Assembly: GCF_004363245.1 (NCBI RefSeq) | Contig: NZ_SNYV01000015.1 | Location: 372,001 to 436,000 of the forward strand | Reading direction: 5' to 3' | DNA length: 64,000 bases | Origin: Sphingobacterium yanglingense | GTDB taxonomy: Bacteria; Bacteroidota; Bacteroidia; Sphingobacteriales; Sphingobacteriaceae | In this document: one piece after another, positions 27,291 to 35,759 of the stretch | How positions within the stretch are numbered: the stretch's first letter is position 1 | Layout of the letters: each line of letters begins with the position of its first letter | Translations under genes and position numbers: made by a program | Notes under the pieces: generated by a model | Told to the model about the DNA's origin: nothing | Seen by the model: the letters and a program-made list of their open reading frames with translations, nothing else | Databases searched by the model: none

Positions 27291-27398
27291 GTGAACGAGT
27301 TATCGGGTGAACAAGTTAACAAGCCAACTTGACAACTGGTTAACAAGATAACTAGATCACATGATAACTAGATAACATAATAACAGGTTAACAACTAG
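27291..27398 (+). repeat. Degenerate 16-bp tandem repeat between nuoH and nuoI
   Basis: GTGAACGAGTTA (27291) and GTGAACAAGTTA (27307) are 16 bp apart, and GATAACTAGAT recurs exactly at 27347 and 27363, again 16 bp apart. The tract carries many in-frame stops (TAA, TAG, TGA), one at 27396 just before the nuoI start. It may insulate translation of nuoH from nuoI or be a protein-binding tract. Confidence 0.6.
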
Positions 27399-27401
27399 AA
27401 A

Positions 27402-27965
27402 TTGATATTAAAAACAACGATACAGGGCATTTCTTCGGCCGTCAAGGGATTATTCTTGACGTTCCGGCACCTCTTTGGTGCCCGTCGTTCCCGGCAATCG
27501 GTTGACATCCGAAATCCGGAGTATTTTGACCAACAGGAAGGCGTCACAACGGTACAGTTTCCAAAAGAGACCATGCCTATCCCTGAAGTCGCAAGATACC
27601 AACTGGATGTAGACATCGACGACTGTATCGTCTGCGACCTCTGTGCCAAAGCCTGCCCAGTAGATTGTATCATCATAGAAGCAGTAAAATCGCCAGAGGC
27701 AATCGGAAAAACTTCAGATGGTTCTGTAAAAAGACTATATGCGGCTCAGTTTGATATCGATATGGCCAAGTGTATGTATTGCGGACTATGCACCGTAGTA
27801 TGCCCTACCGAATGTATCACCATGACCAATAAATACGACCGTAGTACAACAAAACTAACGGATTTAATATATGGTTTTGGAGAGATGTCGGATGATGAAA
27901 TCGCTCAGCGCAAAGCAGAATGGACCCAATATCAAGCTGAAAAGGAGGCAGCAAAGAAAAAGTAA
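27402..27965 (+). CDS. nuoI: NADH-quinone oxidoreductase subunit I
   Basis: The 187-residue protein holds two 4Fe-4S motifs. Cys75, Cys78, Cys81 with Cys85 (CIVCDLCAKACPVDC) and Cys124, Cys127, Cys130 with Cys134 (CMYCGLCTVVCPTEC) are the ligands for clusters N6a and N6b. The N-terminal helix fits NuoI (VKGLFLTFRHLF). It must start at the TTG at 27402, because TAG at 27396-27398 is in frame and no ATG precedes it. The C-terminus is longer and charged (QYQAEKEAAKKK). It passes electrons to the terminal N2 cluster. Confidence 0.97.
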   Translation: MILKTTIQGISSAVKGLFLTFRHLFGARRSRQSVDIRNPEYFDQQEGVTTVQFPKETMPIPEVARYQLDVDIDDCIVCDLCAKACPVDCIIIEAVKSPEAIGKTSDGSVKRLYAAQFDIDMAKCMYCGLCTVVCPTECITMTNKYDRSTTKLTDLIYGFGEMSDDEIAQRKAEWTQYQAEKEAAKKK

Positions 27966-27970
27966 CGCTC

Positions 27971-28513
27971 ATGGAAGAACTTGTCTTTTACGCATTCGCT
28001 ATTCTAGCTGTTGGCTCTGCGCTTTTGGTCGTTAATCTAAAAAACACTGCACGCGCCTTATTCTTATTTTTCGTCACGCTATTTGCTATGGCAGGCTTAT
28101 TTATATTTGCTCTGGCAGACTTCGTAGCCATTACGCAGATTATGGTCTATGTAGGTGGTGTTTTAATATTAATGTTATTCGCATTCATGCTCTCTAATAA
28201 GGAATTGCTAAAAGCGCTTCAACATATTCCAGGCAGATTCCTAACCATGCCGAACTGGCAATCCCTGCTATTAGCTCTTGGCTTTTTTGGGGTATTGCTT
28301 TGGGGGGTGGTCGAATGGCAGCAACAAACACCTGATTGGATTGTACAGAATATCAAGCAGGGCAATGTAATACAGCCTCACGATAATAACATACAGCAAC
28401 TGGGCCTAAAATTCATGACACAATACATACTCCCTTTTGAGGTGATTTCGGTATTTCTGCTCATGGTATTAATAGGAGCAGCCCACCTATCGAGAAAGGA
28501 GGAACAGAAATGA
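27971..28513 (+). CDS. nuoJ: NADH-quinone oxidoreductase subunit J
   Basis: The 180-residue protein has five membrane helices. The conserved stretch KNTARALFLFFVTLFAMAGLF is followed by FVAITQIMVYVGGVLILMLFAFML, typical of NuoJ. It is part of the membrane arm. It starts 5 bp after nuoI and overlaps nuoK by 4 bp (ATGA). Confidence 0.96.
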   Translation: MEELVFYAFAILAVGSALLVVNLKNTARALFLFFVTLFAMAGLFIFALADFVAITQIMVYVGGVLILMLFAFMLSNKELLKALQHIPGRFLTMPNWQSLLLALGFFGVLLWGVVEWQQQTPDWIVQNIKQGNVIQPHDNNIQQLGLKFMTQYILPFEVISVFLLMVLIGAAHLSRKEEQK

Positions 28514-28815
28514 TTACATTAACCCATTTTCTAGTGGTCAGTGCATGCATCTTTTCCATTGGTCTCTACACCGTACTGGCCAAAAGAAATGCCATCATGA
28601 TACTGGTTGGTATCGAACTGATGATTAATGCTGCCATACTCAATTTTGTAGCCTTTGGCCGTTATGACAAAATAAACTATTCAGGCCAAGTATTTGCCCT
28701 GTTTGCTATTGTACTCGCGGCGGCTTCTGTAGCTGTAGGACTAGCAATAATTCTCAATGTGTACCGTCATTATAAAACAATTAATCCCGACCAAATTACC
28801 GACTTGCGCGACTAA
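28510..28815 (+). CDS. nuoK: NADH-quinone oxidoreductase subunit K
   Basis: The 101-residue protein has three membrane helices. The conserved Glu lies in the second helix (MILVGIELMINAAILNF), with Glu also expected in the third area. It is the MrpC-like subunit of the proton-pumping arm. Its stop overlaps the nuoL start by one base. Confidence 0.96.
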   Translation: MITLTHFLVVSACIFSIGLYTVLAKRNAIMILVGIELMINAAILNFVAFGRYDKINYSGQVFALFAIVLAAASVAVGLAIILNVYRHYKTINPDQITDLRD

Positions 28816-30899
28816 TGGAGGAGCTGTTAAATATATCACCAATTCACGCCAGTATACTTGTAGTATTACTGCCTTTTGTGGCATTCTTAATACAGGCTAT
28901 ACGGGGTAAGAAATCTAACTCGGGCAATATATCGCTTATCGCTATTACACTAAGCACGCTACTGTCGGGTATCTTTGTCTTTGCTGAGGTCTGGAACTAC
29001 CTCCCTATGCACAGTACCTACGACTGGTTCCGTATCGGAGAAAAAACATTTACGATCGGCATACTACTTAATAACTTAACCGTACTGATGCTCTTTATCG
29101 TATGTATCGTTGCATTGCCGGTACATATTTATTCTCGGGCATACATGAAAGGCGACCCCGGACTACACCGTTACTGGATGTACCTCAGCCTATTTTGTTT
29201 TGCCATGCTCGGTCTTTGCATCTCTAAAAACATACTGGTCTCTTATATTTTTTGGGAGCTTGTAGGATTTGCGTCTTACCTATTAATCGGATTTTGGTTT
29301 ACCAAAGAAAGCGCGGTACAGGCCAATAAAAAAGCTTTCTTGATTAATCGTATCGGAGATTTAGGCTTCTTGATAGGTATAGCTGCAGTCTTCACATCGT
29401 TTGGCACCTTAGACCTTGTTGAGCTATTCGGCAAAGAAGGGTTAATCTATTCCGAATTTGACAAGGACTCTGGCCTGATGACATTAGCTGGCTTGGGCTT
29501 CTTTCTGGGCGCCATGGCCAAATCGGCCCAATTCCCACTACACATCTGGTTGCCCGACGCGATGGAAGGTCCCACATCAGTATCCTCCCTCATCCATGCC
29601 GCTACCATGGTTGCAGCGGGTGTATTTTTACTATGTACGATATTCCCTCTATTCAATGATACTGTTTTGCTCCTAATCACGATTATAGGCACGATTACCG
29701 CTACATTGGCAGCGTATTTTGCGGCGGGACAATACGATATAAAACGAGTACTCGCTTTTTCTACCATATCTCAACTGGGGTATATGATGGCTGCAGTAGG
29801 TATTGGTGCCTGGGATGCGGCTTTATTCCATCTGGCAACGCATGCCTTTTTCAAATGTCTCCTCTTTCTATGTGCAGGAGCTGTCATTCATGAAATCGCT
29901 CACGCCAAGACCATCGCAGGACTGGATTTTGATCCGCAGGACCTTCGCAATATGGGAGGGTTGCGTAAGTATATGCCGAAAACTTTTGTACTGATGAGCA
30001 TTGCTTCTCTTGCATTAGCTGGATTCCCCCTCACTTCGGGTTTTCTTTCTAAAGATGCCATCGTTATCGCTACATTTGAATGGGCGTTCCATAAAGGAGG
30101 TGCATACTTTATAGTACCTATTCTACTCGTTCTAGTCAGTATCATAACAGCATTCTATATCGGACGCCTGATTTTCAAAGCATTTATGGGAGAATCGCGT
30201 CTACCAGAGCCAGCAGAATCGAACATACATGAAGCACCTAAACAGATGCTTTATCCTATGTATTTTCTAGCCATCTGCTCGCTGTTTTTTGTGTTCTCGA
30301 TAAATCCTATATCCTACCATCAAGCGGGTATTTTATCTGGATTTTCGGTCAATTACACATTCAAGGAGATACACAGTCTACACCTTTTTATACCACTGAC
30401 CCTAACAGCAACTGCTCTCATAAGCTGGATAATCGGCTACAGATGGTATGTATTGAACAAATACCCTTTAAATGCAGAAAGCGGCTGGATCAAAGCAGAG
30501 ACCAACCAGCTTGGCATAAATGATTTTATAAATAACACGATCGTGAAGGTGACATTGATTATCAGTAGAGCAAGTGTCTGGCTGGATAAATATATCGTCG
30601 AAGGTCTCGTAAATTCGGCAAGCAAAGGCACTTTATACCTGAGCAAGATAGCAACGCTATTAGACAGACATTTGGTCGATGGTTTTGTAATGGCAATACG
30701 TAATCTCACGATAGGTCTAAGTCGGGTTGCTGCATGGTGGGACAAACATATTGTAGACGGTATTGTTAATACTATTGCGGGGCTGGCTTATTACCTAGGT
30801 CATCTCCTGCGCTGGGTACAGAATGGGCGTATCCAAAACTACCTAGGATTTGCGTTTACTATTGTTTTAATTGGAATACTTTATTTGATATTGCGATAG
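28815..30899 (+). CDS. nuoL: NADH-quinone oxidoreductase subunit L, with C-terminal 26-residue repeats
   Basis: The 694-residue protein is longer than usual for NuoL (about 610-650). The antiporter-like core has the Glu-containing helix 5 (YIFWELVGFASYLLIGFW) and the key Lys/His helices (MAKSAQFPLHIWLPDAMEGPTSVSSLIHAATMV, then HATHAFFKCLLFL). The C-terminus carries the lateral helix region with three consecutive 26-residue repeats beginning at residues 590 (LDKYIVEG), 616 (LDRHLVDG) and 642 (WDKHIVDG), then a last membrane helix. Single copies of such a motif are known in long NuoL homologues. Three in exact register are notable. The product pumps protons at the distal end of the arm. Confidence 0.97.
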   Translation: MEELLNISPIHASILVVLLPFVAFLIQAIRGKKSNSGNISLIAITLSTLLSGIFVFAEVWNYLPMHSTYDWFRIGEKTFTIGILLNNLTVLMLFIVCIVALPVHIYSRAYMKGDPGLHRYWMYLSLFCFAMLGLCISKNILVSYIFWELVGFASYLLIGFWFTKESAVQANKKAFLINRIGDLGFLIGIAAVFTSFGTLDLVELFGKEGLIYSEFDKDSGLMTLAGLGFFLGAMAKSAQFPLHIWLPDAMEGPTSVSSLIHAATMVAAGVFLLCTIFPLFNDTVLLLITIIGTITATLAAYFAAGQYDIKRVLAFSTISQLGYMMAAVGIGAWDAALFHLATHAFFKCLLFLCAGAVIHEIAHAKTIAGLDFDPQDLRNMGGLRKYMPKTFVLMSIASLALAGFPLTSGFLSKDAIVIATFEWAFHKGGAYFIVPILLVLVSIITAFYIGRLIFKAFMGESRLPEPAESNIHEAPKQMLYPMYFLAICSLFFVFSINPISYHQAGILSGFSVNYTFKEIHSLHLFIPLTLTATALISWIIGYRWYVLNKYPLNAESGWIKAETNQLGINDFINNTIVKVTLIISRASVWLDKYIVEGLVNSASKGTLYLSKIATLLDRHLVDGFVMAIRNLTIGLSRVAAWWDKHIVDGIVNTIAGLAYYLGHLLRWVQNGRIQNYLGFAFTIVLIGILYLILR

Positions 30900-30900
30900 C

Positions 30901-32505
30901 ATGGGATTACTATCATTACTCATATTTTTGCCCTTGGCAGCCACATTACTGATATTGTTGCTCCCTGCCAACTTACAAAAGTCTTACAGATACATTGCGC
31001 TAGGCATTACATTGACCCAGTTTTTTATCGCGGGATCACTCTACCTACAGTTTGATCAGTCGGCAGCGGGTATCAACACCGTAGAGGGTTATCAGTTTGT
31101 CGAGCAGATCCCATGGATAAGACTAAGCCTTGGTAGCCTAGGACAACTGGAGATTGATTATTTCCTTGGTGTGGATGGCGTATCCCTCCCACTACTTCTG
31201 TTATGTGCCTTTGTAATGTTGATGGCTGTAGGTGCATCATGGAATACCAGCAAAAGTCCTAAAGGTTATTTTGCGCTGATTATGTTGCTCAATATGGCTG
31301 TAATGGGGATATTCACTGCTTTGGATTTCTTCTTATTCTACATATTCTACGAAGTAATGCTCCTTCCGCTCTACTTCCTCATAGGAATATGGGGTGGCGC
31401 AAACCGGGAATATGCAGCTATTAAATTCTTTATCTATACGCTATTTGGTTCGGTATTCATGCTGCTGATTATTGTAGGTCTCTACTTTTCAGTCATCAAT
31501 CCGGAAACAGGGGCCCATACGTTCAACATGTTGCACATGATGAATCCCGATAACTATGTGGATGGCTCTTTCTTTGCCTACTTAAATAATTACAATGAGG
31601 TATTGGGAATTCCGGCACGTATGATCGGCTTTATAGTCCTATTCATCGCATTTGCTATCAAAATCCCTATTGTACCACTACATACCTGGCTGCCTGATGC
31701 ACACGTAGAGGCACCGACCCCAGTGTCTATCATCCTCGCAGGGATATTGTTAAAAATTGGAGGATATGGTATCATCAGAGTTTGTTATAGTATCTTTCCC
31801 GACATGACGGTCGATGCCAATTGGTGGCTGGGACTCATTGGGATTATATCCATTTTGTATGGCGCATTGAATGCCTTGGCACAAACAGATTTAAAACGCT
31901 TGATAGCTTATTCTTCCGTATCCCATATGGGGTTTGTGCTACTCGGACTTGCCTCTATGACGGCCGAAGGTATGGCTGGTGCTGTATTTCAAATGATCAG
32001 CCACGGATTCCTTTCTGCGGCGTTGTTCTTTTTGGTAGGGGTGATTTACGACCGTGTTCACGACCGTTATATTTATAATTTTAGGGGACTTGCGAGCCTA
32101 ATGCCTGCTTACACGGGCTTCGTGGCCGTTGCCTTCTTTGCTTCGTTGGGATTACCCGGGTTCTCCGCTTTTATTGGGGAAGCCTTTGTAATCATAGGTA
32201 CGTTTAATGCTGAAAGTGTAGGTACCGGTATTCCACGCTGGATGGCTATAGCCGGTTCATTAGGTATATTACTTAGTGCAGTTTATTTCTTATGGACACT
32301 ACAACGGATGTTCTTTGGACAGACTCGTGTAAAAGGTGGCGAAGAATGGCTTACTGCACTAAAGGACGTCACGATAAGAGAACGTATTGTTTTGTTCCCA
32401 ACATTGGCACTAGCCCTCTTGCTCGGTGTCATGCCTTCGTTGGTATTTGACACTTTAAATAGTAGTGTACTGAATCTAGTCTCTTTATTATCGCCTTACT
32501 TTTAA
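30901..32505 (+). CDS. nuoM: NADH-quinone oxidoreductase subunit M
   Basis: This 534-residue protein has about 14 membrane helices and the antiporter core of NuoM: FYIFYEVMLLPLYFLIGIWGG with Glu, then VPLHTWLPDAHVEAPTPVSIILAGILLKIGGYG, and the discontinuous helix region SHMGFVLLGLAS...QMISHGFLSAALFFLVG. Key charges for proton transfer are conserved. It starts 1 bp after the nuoL stop. Confidence 0.97.
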   Translation: MGLLSLLIFLPLAATLLILLLPANLQKSYRYIALGITLTQFFIAGSLYLQFDQSAAGINTVEGYQFVEQIPWIRLSLGSLGQLEIDYFLGVDGVSLPLLLLCAFVMLMAVGASWNTSKSPKGYFALIMLLNMAVMGIFTALDFFLFYIFYEVMLLPLYFLIGIWGGANREYAAIKFFIYTLFGSVFMLLIIVGLYFSVINPETGAHTFNMLHMMNPDNYVDGSFFAYLNNYNEVLGIPARMIGFIVLFIAFAIKIPIVPLHTWLPDAHVEAPTPVSIILAGILLKIGGYGIIRVCYSIFPDMTVDANWWLGLIGIISILYGALNALAQTDLKRLIAYSSVSHMGFVLLGLASMTAEGMAGAVFQMISHGFLSAALFFLVGVIYDRVHDRYIYNFRGLASLMPAYTGFVAVAFFASLGLPGFSAFIGEAFVIIGTFNAESVGTGIPRWMAIAGSLGILLSAVYFLWTLQRMFFGQTRVKGGEEWLTALKDVTIRERIVLFPTLALALLLGVMPSLVFDTLNSSVLNLVSLLSPYF

Positions 32506-32510
32506 TAAAC

Positions 32511-34022
32511 ATGGAAGGATTGACGACACAGATTAGCACACTATTGGACCAAATCATGGTCTCTATACCGGTATTCAAGCCGGAGCTCATCTTGATAACT
32601 GCTTTTATCGGAAGTATCTTTGCGAGCCTCTTTATCGACCAACGATGGAAACATGGTTCTTTAAGTTTTGCTATAGCGGGGATTGTCCTTTCAGCCTATT
32701 ACGTATATACGCAGTTAGGCCAAACGCAGACTGGCTTCTTTGGCATGTTACAGATAGATACACTATCGGTCTATGCGCGCTTGATTATACTTGGACTACT
32801 ATTGCCTATTCTGCTTTTAATCCAGCAATATACCAAAGATAATGGCATAAAAAATCTTGGAGAAATCTACAGTATCCTATTGGCAGCGACAATAGGCATG
32901 AATCTATTGACCATCAGCACAAACTGGCTTATGGTCTTTATTGGGATAGAGACGCTCTCGATAAGTTCTTATATATTGGTTGGCTATTTTTCGGAAAACA
33001 AAAAAAACGTAGAAACCGCCAAACTTCAATCGGAGGCAACGATGAAGTACGTATTGTTCGGCTCGGTATGTGCCGCAGTCATGCTCTATGGTCTTTCGCT
33101 AATTTATGGTTTCACGGGGAATCTCGATTTTACCAGCACTGCCCATATCCAAGGACTGATAGTTGCACCAAAGGTAATGAGCAGTATCGCTATCTTATTT
33201 GTCTTTGTAGGAATTGGTTTTAAACTGGGCTTCGTTCCTTTTCACCTCTGGACACCAGATGTATATCAAGGGGCACCGACACCTATCACAACCTTTCTTT
33301 CGACAGTCCCGAAGGTAGCGGCACTGATACTATTCCAACGCCTGTTCGAGTCCTGGACATCAACTCTGTTTTATTTTGGCGAACTGACCATGCTTTTCAT
33401 CACGGTAGTGGGCATCGTAACGATGTTGGTCGGGAATCTCATCGCACTCCGTCAATCGGATGCCAAACGTATGATGGCCTATTCCTCCATCGGACATACA
33501 GGATTTCTCCTGATGGCTATTATCAGCAGTGCTAGCGCAGACTATACCACACTACTCTTTTACGTGAGCGTCTATGCCATAATGACTATCGGCGTATTTG
33601 CGATTATACAGTTTTTAGAGAAAAACATTGGCTCAACGGAGCTAGTGGCGTATAGCGGTCTCGGGAAAAGTAACCCAGTGTTATTTACTGTTTTTACCCT
33701 ACTCGGCATCGCATTAATTGGACTCCCTCCTACAGCAGGATTCATCGGTAAGCTTTTGGTCTTTACAGCGACCTTCGACCTCTATCAGCACACAAAGGAT
33801 ATCCCGATTCTCCTACTTTTAATAACAGGAGCACTCACTTCGGTGATATCACTGTTCTATTATTTCAAGATACCCCTATTTGCTTTTTTGCGGAAAGGAG
33901 AATCTACTGAACGTACGCTACCGATAAACTCCGTAGCCTATTTTATTGCAGTGGTGTGTGGAATAGCGATGCTTCTTTATGGGCTATTCCCGAACTTATT
34001 GTCAGGGTTATTCTCTCAATAA
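32511..34022 (+). CDS. nuoN: NADH-quinone oxidoreductase subunit N
   Basis: This 503-residue protein has about 14 membrane helices with the Glu-bearing IGIETLSISSYILVGYF segment and the Lys-bearing FKLGFVPFHLWTPDVYQGAPTPITTFLSTVPKVAAL segment of NuoN. It completes the membrane arm. It follows nuoM with 5 bp between them. It is the end of the nuo cluster, with no obvious terminator in the 108 bp before the next gene. Confidence 0.97.
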   Translation: MEGLTTQISTLLDQIMVSIPVFKPELILITAFIGSIFASLFIDQRWKHGSLSFAIAGIVLSAYYVYTQLGQTQTGFFGMLQIDTLSVYARLIILGLLLPILLLIQQYTKDNGIKNLGEIYSILLAATIGMNLLTISTNWLMVFIGIETLSISSYILVGYFSENKKNVETAKLQSEATMKYVLFGSVCAAVMLYGLSLIYGFTGNLDFTSTAHIQGLIVAPKVMSSIAILFVFVGIGFKLGFVPFHLWTPDVYQGAPTPITTFLSTVPKVAALILFQRLFESWTSTLFYFGELTMLFITVVGIVTMLVGNLIALRQSDAKRMMAYSSIGHTGFLLMAIISSASADYTTLLFYVSVYAIMTIGVFAIIQFLEKNIGSTELVAYSGLGKSNPVLFTVFTLLGIALIGLPPTAGFIGKLLVFTATFDLYQHTKDIPILLLLITGALTSVISLFYYFKIPLFAFLRKGESTERTLPINSVAYFIAVVCGIAMLLYGLFPNLLSGLFSQ

Positions 34023-34093
34023 AAGTATAGTAAGCCTGAGACTGAGCCACTCGATCGGAAAAAGATACGGAGTAATATAATTTATGCACCTAA

Positions 34094-34125
34094 TTGGTGA
34101 ATATAAACCATTTTATCTAAGTTTG
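34094..34125 (+). promoter_or_regulatory. Promoter candidate abutting the DUF4254 gene
   Basis: TAAGTTTG at 34118-34125 fits TAnnTTTG, with TTGG 20 bp upstream at 34094-34097. The expected transcription start would fall at or within a few bases of the ATG at 34130, so the message may be leaderless. Confidence 0.5.
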
Positions 34126-34129
34126 TAAT

Positions 34130-34735
34130 ATGATTAGTGCAATTGCAAATGCTATTTTCCAACGTGTAATCAATGATTATCACGTTCAGGATGAGATTGA
34201 CCATCCGATTGAAAATCCATACGAAGGGAGTTCTTTGGAACACCTACTGTATTTGAAATGTTGGATAGATACCGCCCAATGGCATATGGAAGATGTCGTA
34301 CGAAATCCAGATATCGACCCTAAAGATGGACTGTATTGGAAAAGACGGATCGACAAGCAAAATCAAGTGCGTACAGATACGGTTGAATATATAGATAGCT
34401 ATTATCTAACGAAATACGCGGATGTGACGCCAGCGGCTGATGCACGTATCAATACAGAAAGTCCCGCTTGGGCAATTGATAGGCTCTCGATATTGGCCTT
34501 GAAAATCTACCATATGGAGCAGGAAACATTGCGTACAGATGTTGACAAAAACCATATCGACACCTGTCAGCAAAAACTGGACATCCTATTGGAACAGCGT
34601 AAAGACTTATCAAAAAGCATCGATGAGCTGCTGGAAGATGTAGCGTCGGGGCAAAAATACATGAAGGCATACAAGCAGATGAAGATGTACAATGACCCTT
34701 CATTAAATCCGGTTCTTTACGGAGCTCAGAAATAA
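34130..34735 (+). CDS. DUF4254-domain protein
   Basis: The 201-residue protein matches the Bacteroidota DUF4254 family as I know it: it starts with IANAIFQRVINDYHVQDEIDHPIENPY, then a helical LEHLLYLKCWIDTAQWHMEDVVRNPDIDP, then WKRRIDKQNQVRTDTVEYIDSYYL. It is all-helical and cytoplasmic. It is followed 7 bp later by a heptosyltransferase-like gene, and DUF4254 genes are commonly found beside surface-glycan genes, so a role in that pathway is inferred from context. Catalytic function is unknown. Confidence 0.85.
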   Translation: MISAIANAIFQRVINDYHVQDEIDHPIENPYEGSSLEHLLYLKCWIDTAQWHMEDVVRNPDIDPKDGLYWKRRIDKQNQVRTDTVEYIDSYYLTKYADVTPAADARINTESPAWAIDRLSILALKIYHMEQETLRTDVDKNHIDTCQQKLDILLEQRKDLSKSIDELLEDVASGQKYMKAYKQMKMYNDPSLNPVLYGAQK

Positions 34736-34742
34736 AACCTAG

Positions 34743-35759
34743 ATGAAGCGTATTATAGTTACTCGTTTTTCTGCGATGGGTGATGTGGCTATGGTCGCTT
34801 CAGTACTCTCCGAATTCCAGCAACAGCACACGGACACCGAAATCATTATGGTGTCCAGAAAGCTATTCGCTGCATTTTTCGAACATATTCCCCGATTGGT
34901 ATTTCATCCAATGGACCCCTCCGGAAAACACCGAGGTGTGCTTGGACTCTTTAAACTATTCGCGGAATTAAAAAAATACAAACCAAACTTTGTTGCCGAC
35001 TTACATAACAATATCAGGTCACGAATATTAGGGAGCCTGTTTCGTCTATCGGGGACGACAATATGTACTTTGGACAAAGGCCGCGCAGAAAAGAAAGCAT
35101 TAACACGCCCCAATAATAAGGTAAAACGTCAGCTAAAACTAACAACGGAACGCTATGCTGATGTACTCCGTACGCTTGGCTTTAAAGCCCAGCTAAGTCA
35201 TGCATTAAAAAAGACAGAGAGATTGCTTCCGGAAGAACTATCGGCAGACTTTTCTAAGGTAAAAAAGAGTATTGGAATTGCCCCATTTGCACAACATAGC
35301 TTTAAGGTATTGCCACTATCTAAAATGAACGAAGTGATAGCCCGTCTATCCCAGCTCGACTACAGCGTCTATATTTTTGGAGGGGGCGCCCAAGAAAAGG
35401 CAATAGCCGAGAAATGGGCCGACGAGTATACTAATGTAAAAAGTCTTATTGGCCAATTCAACGTAAGCGAGGAGCTCAATATCATCGCCAATCTAGATCT
35501 GATGATCAGCATGGACAGTTCCGGTATGCATATGGCCTCATTGGTAGGTACACGATGCGTATCCATCTGGGGGGCGACACACCCGTTTGCCGGTTTTTTG
35601 GGATATGGGCAGCGATATGAGGATGTCATACAGGTAGAACACCCTAACCGTCCCAGTTCTGTCTATGGCAACAAACCTTGTGATTGTGACGGTATCGAAG
35701 CCATAGATTTAGTATCTTCGCAGATGATAATAGACCATATCACCAATATATGCGGATAG
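34743..35759 (+). CDS. Glycosyltransferase family 9 (heptosyltransferase-like)
   Basis: The 338-residue protein has the GT-B GT9 layout: N-terminal MKRIIVTRFSAMGDVAMVASVLSEFQ, mid-part VADLHNNIRSRILGSLFRLSG, and the C-terminal donor-binding domain with IYIFGGGAQEKAIAEKWAD-like glycine motif and ISMDSSGMHMASLVGTRCVSIWGATHP. Enzymes of this family add heptose or related sugars to the LPS core from ADP-heptose. Peripheral inner-membrane, cytoplasmic side. The next gene overlaps by 10 bp. Confidence 0.92.
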   Translation: MKRIIVTRFSAMGDVAMVASVLSEFQQQHTDTEIIMVSRKLFAAFFEHIPRLVFHPMDPSGKHRGVLGLFKLFAELKKYKPNFVADLHNNIRSRILGSLFRLSGTTICTLDKGRAEKKALTRPNNKVKRQLKLTTERYADVLRTLGFKAQLSHALKKTERLLPEELSADFSKVKKSIGIAPFAQHSFKVLPLSKMNEVIARLSQLDYSVYIFGGGAQEKAIAEKWADEYTNVKSLIGQFNVSEELNIIANLDLMISMDSSGMHMASLVGTRCVSIWGATHPFAGFLGYGQRYEDVIQVEHPNRPSSVYGNKPCDCDGIEAIDLVSSQMIIDHITNICG

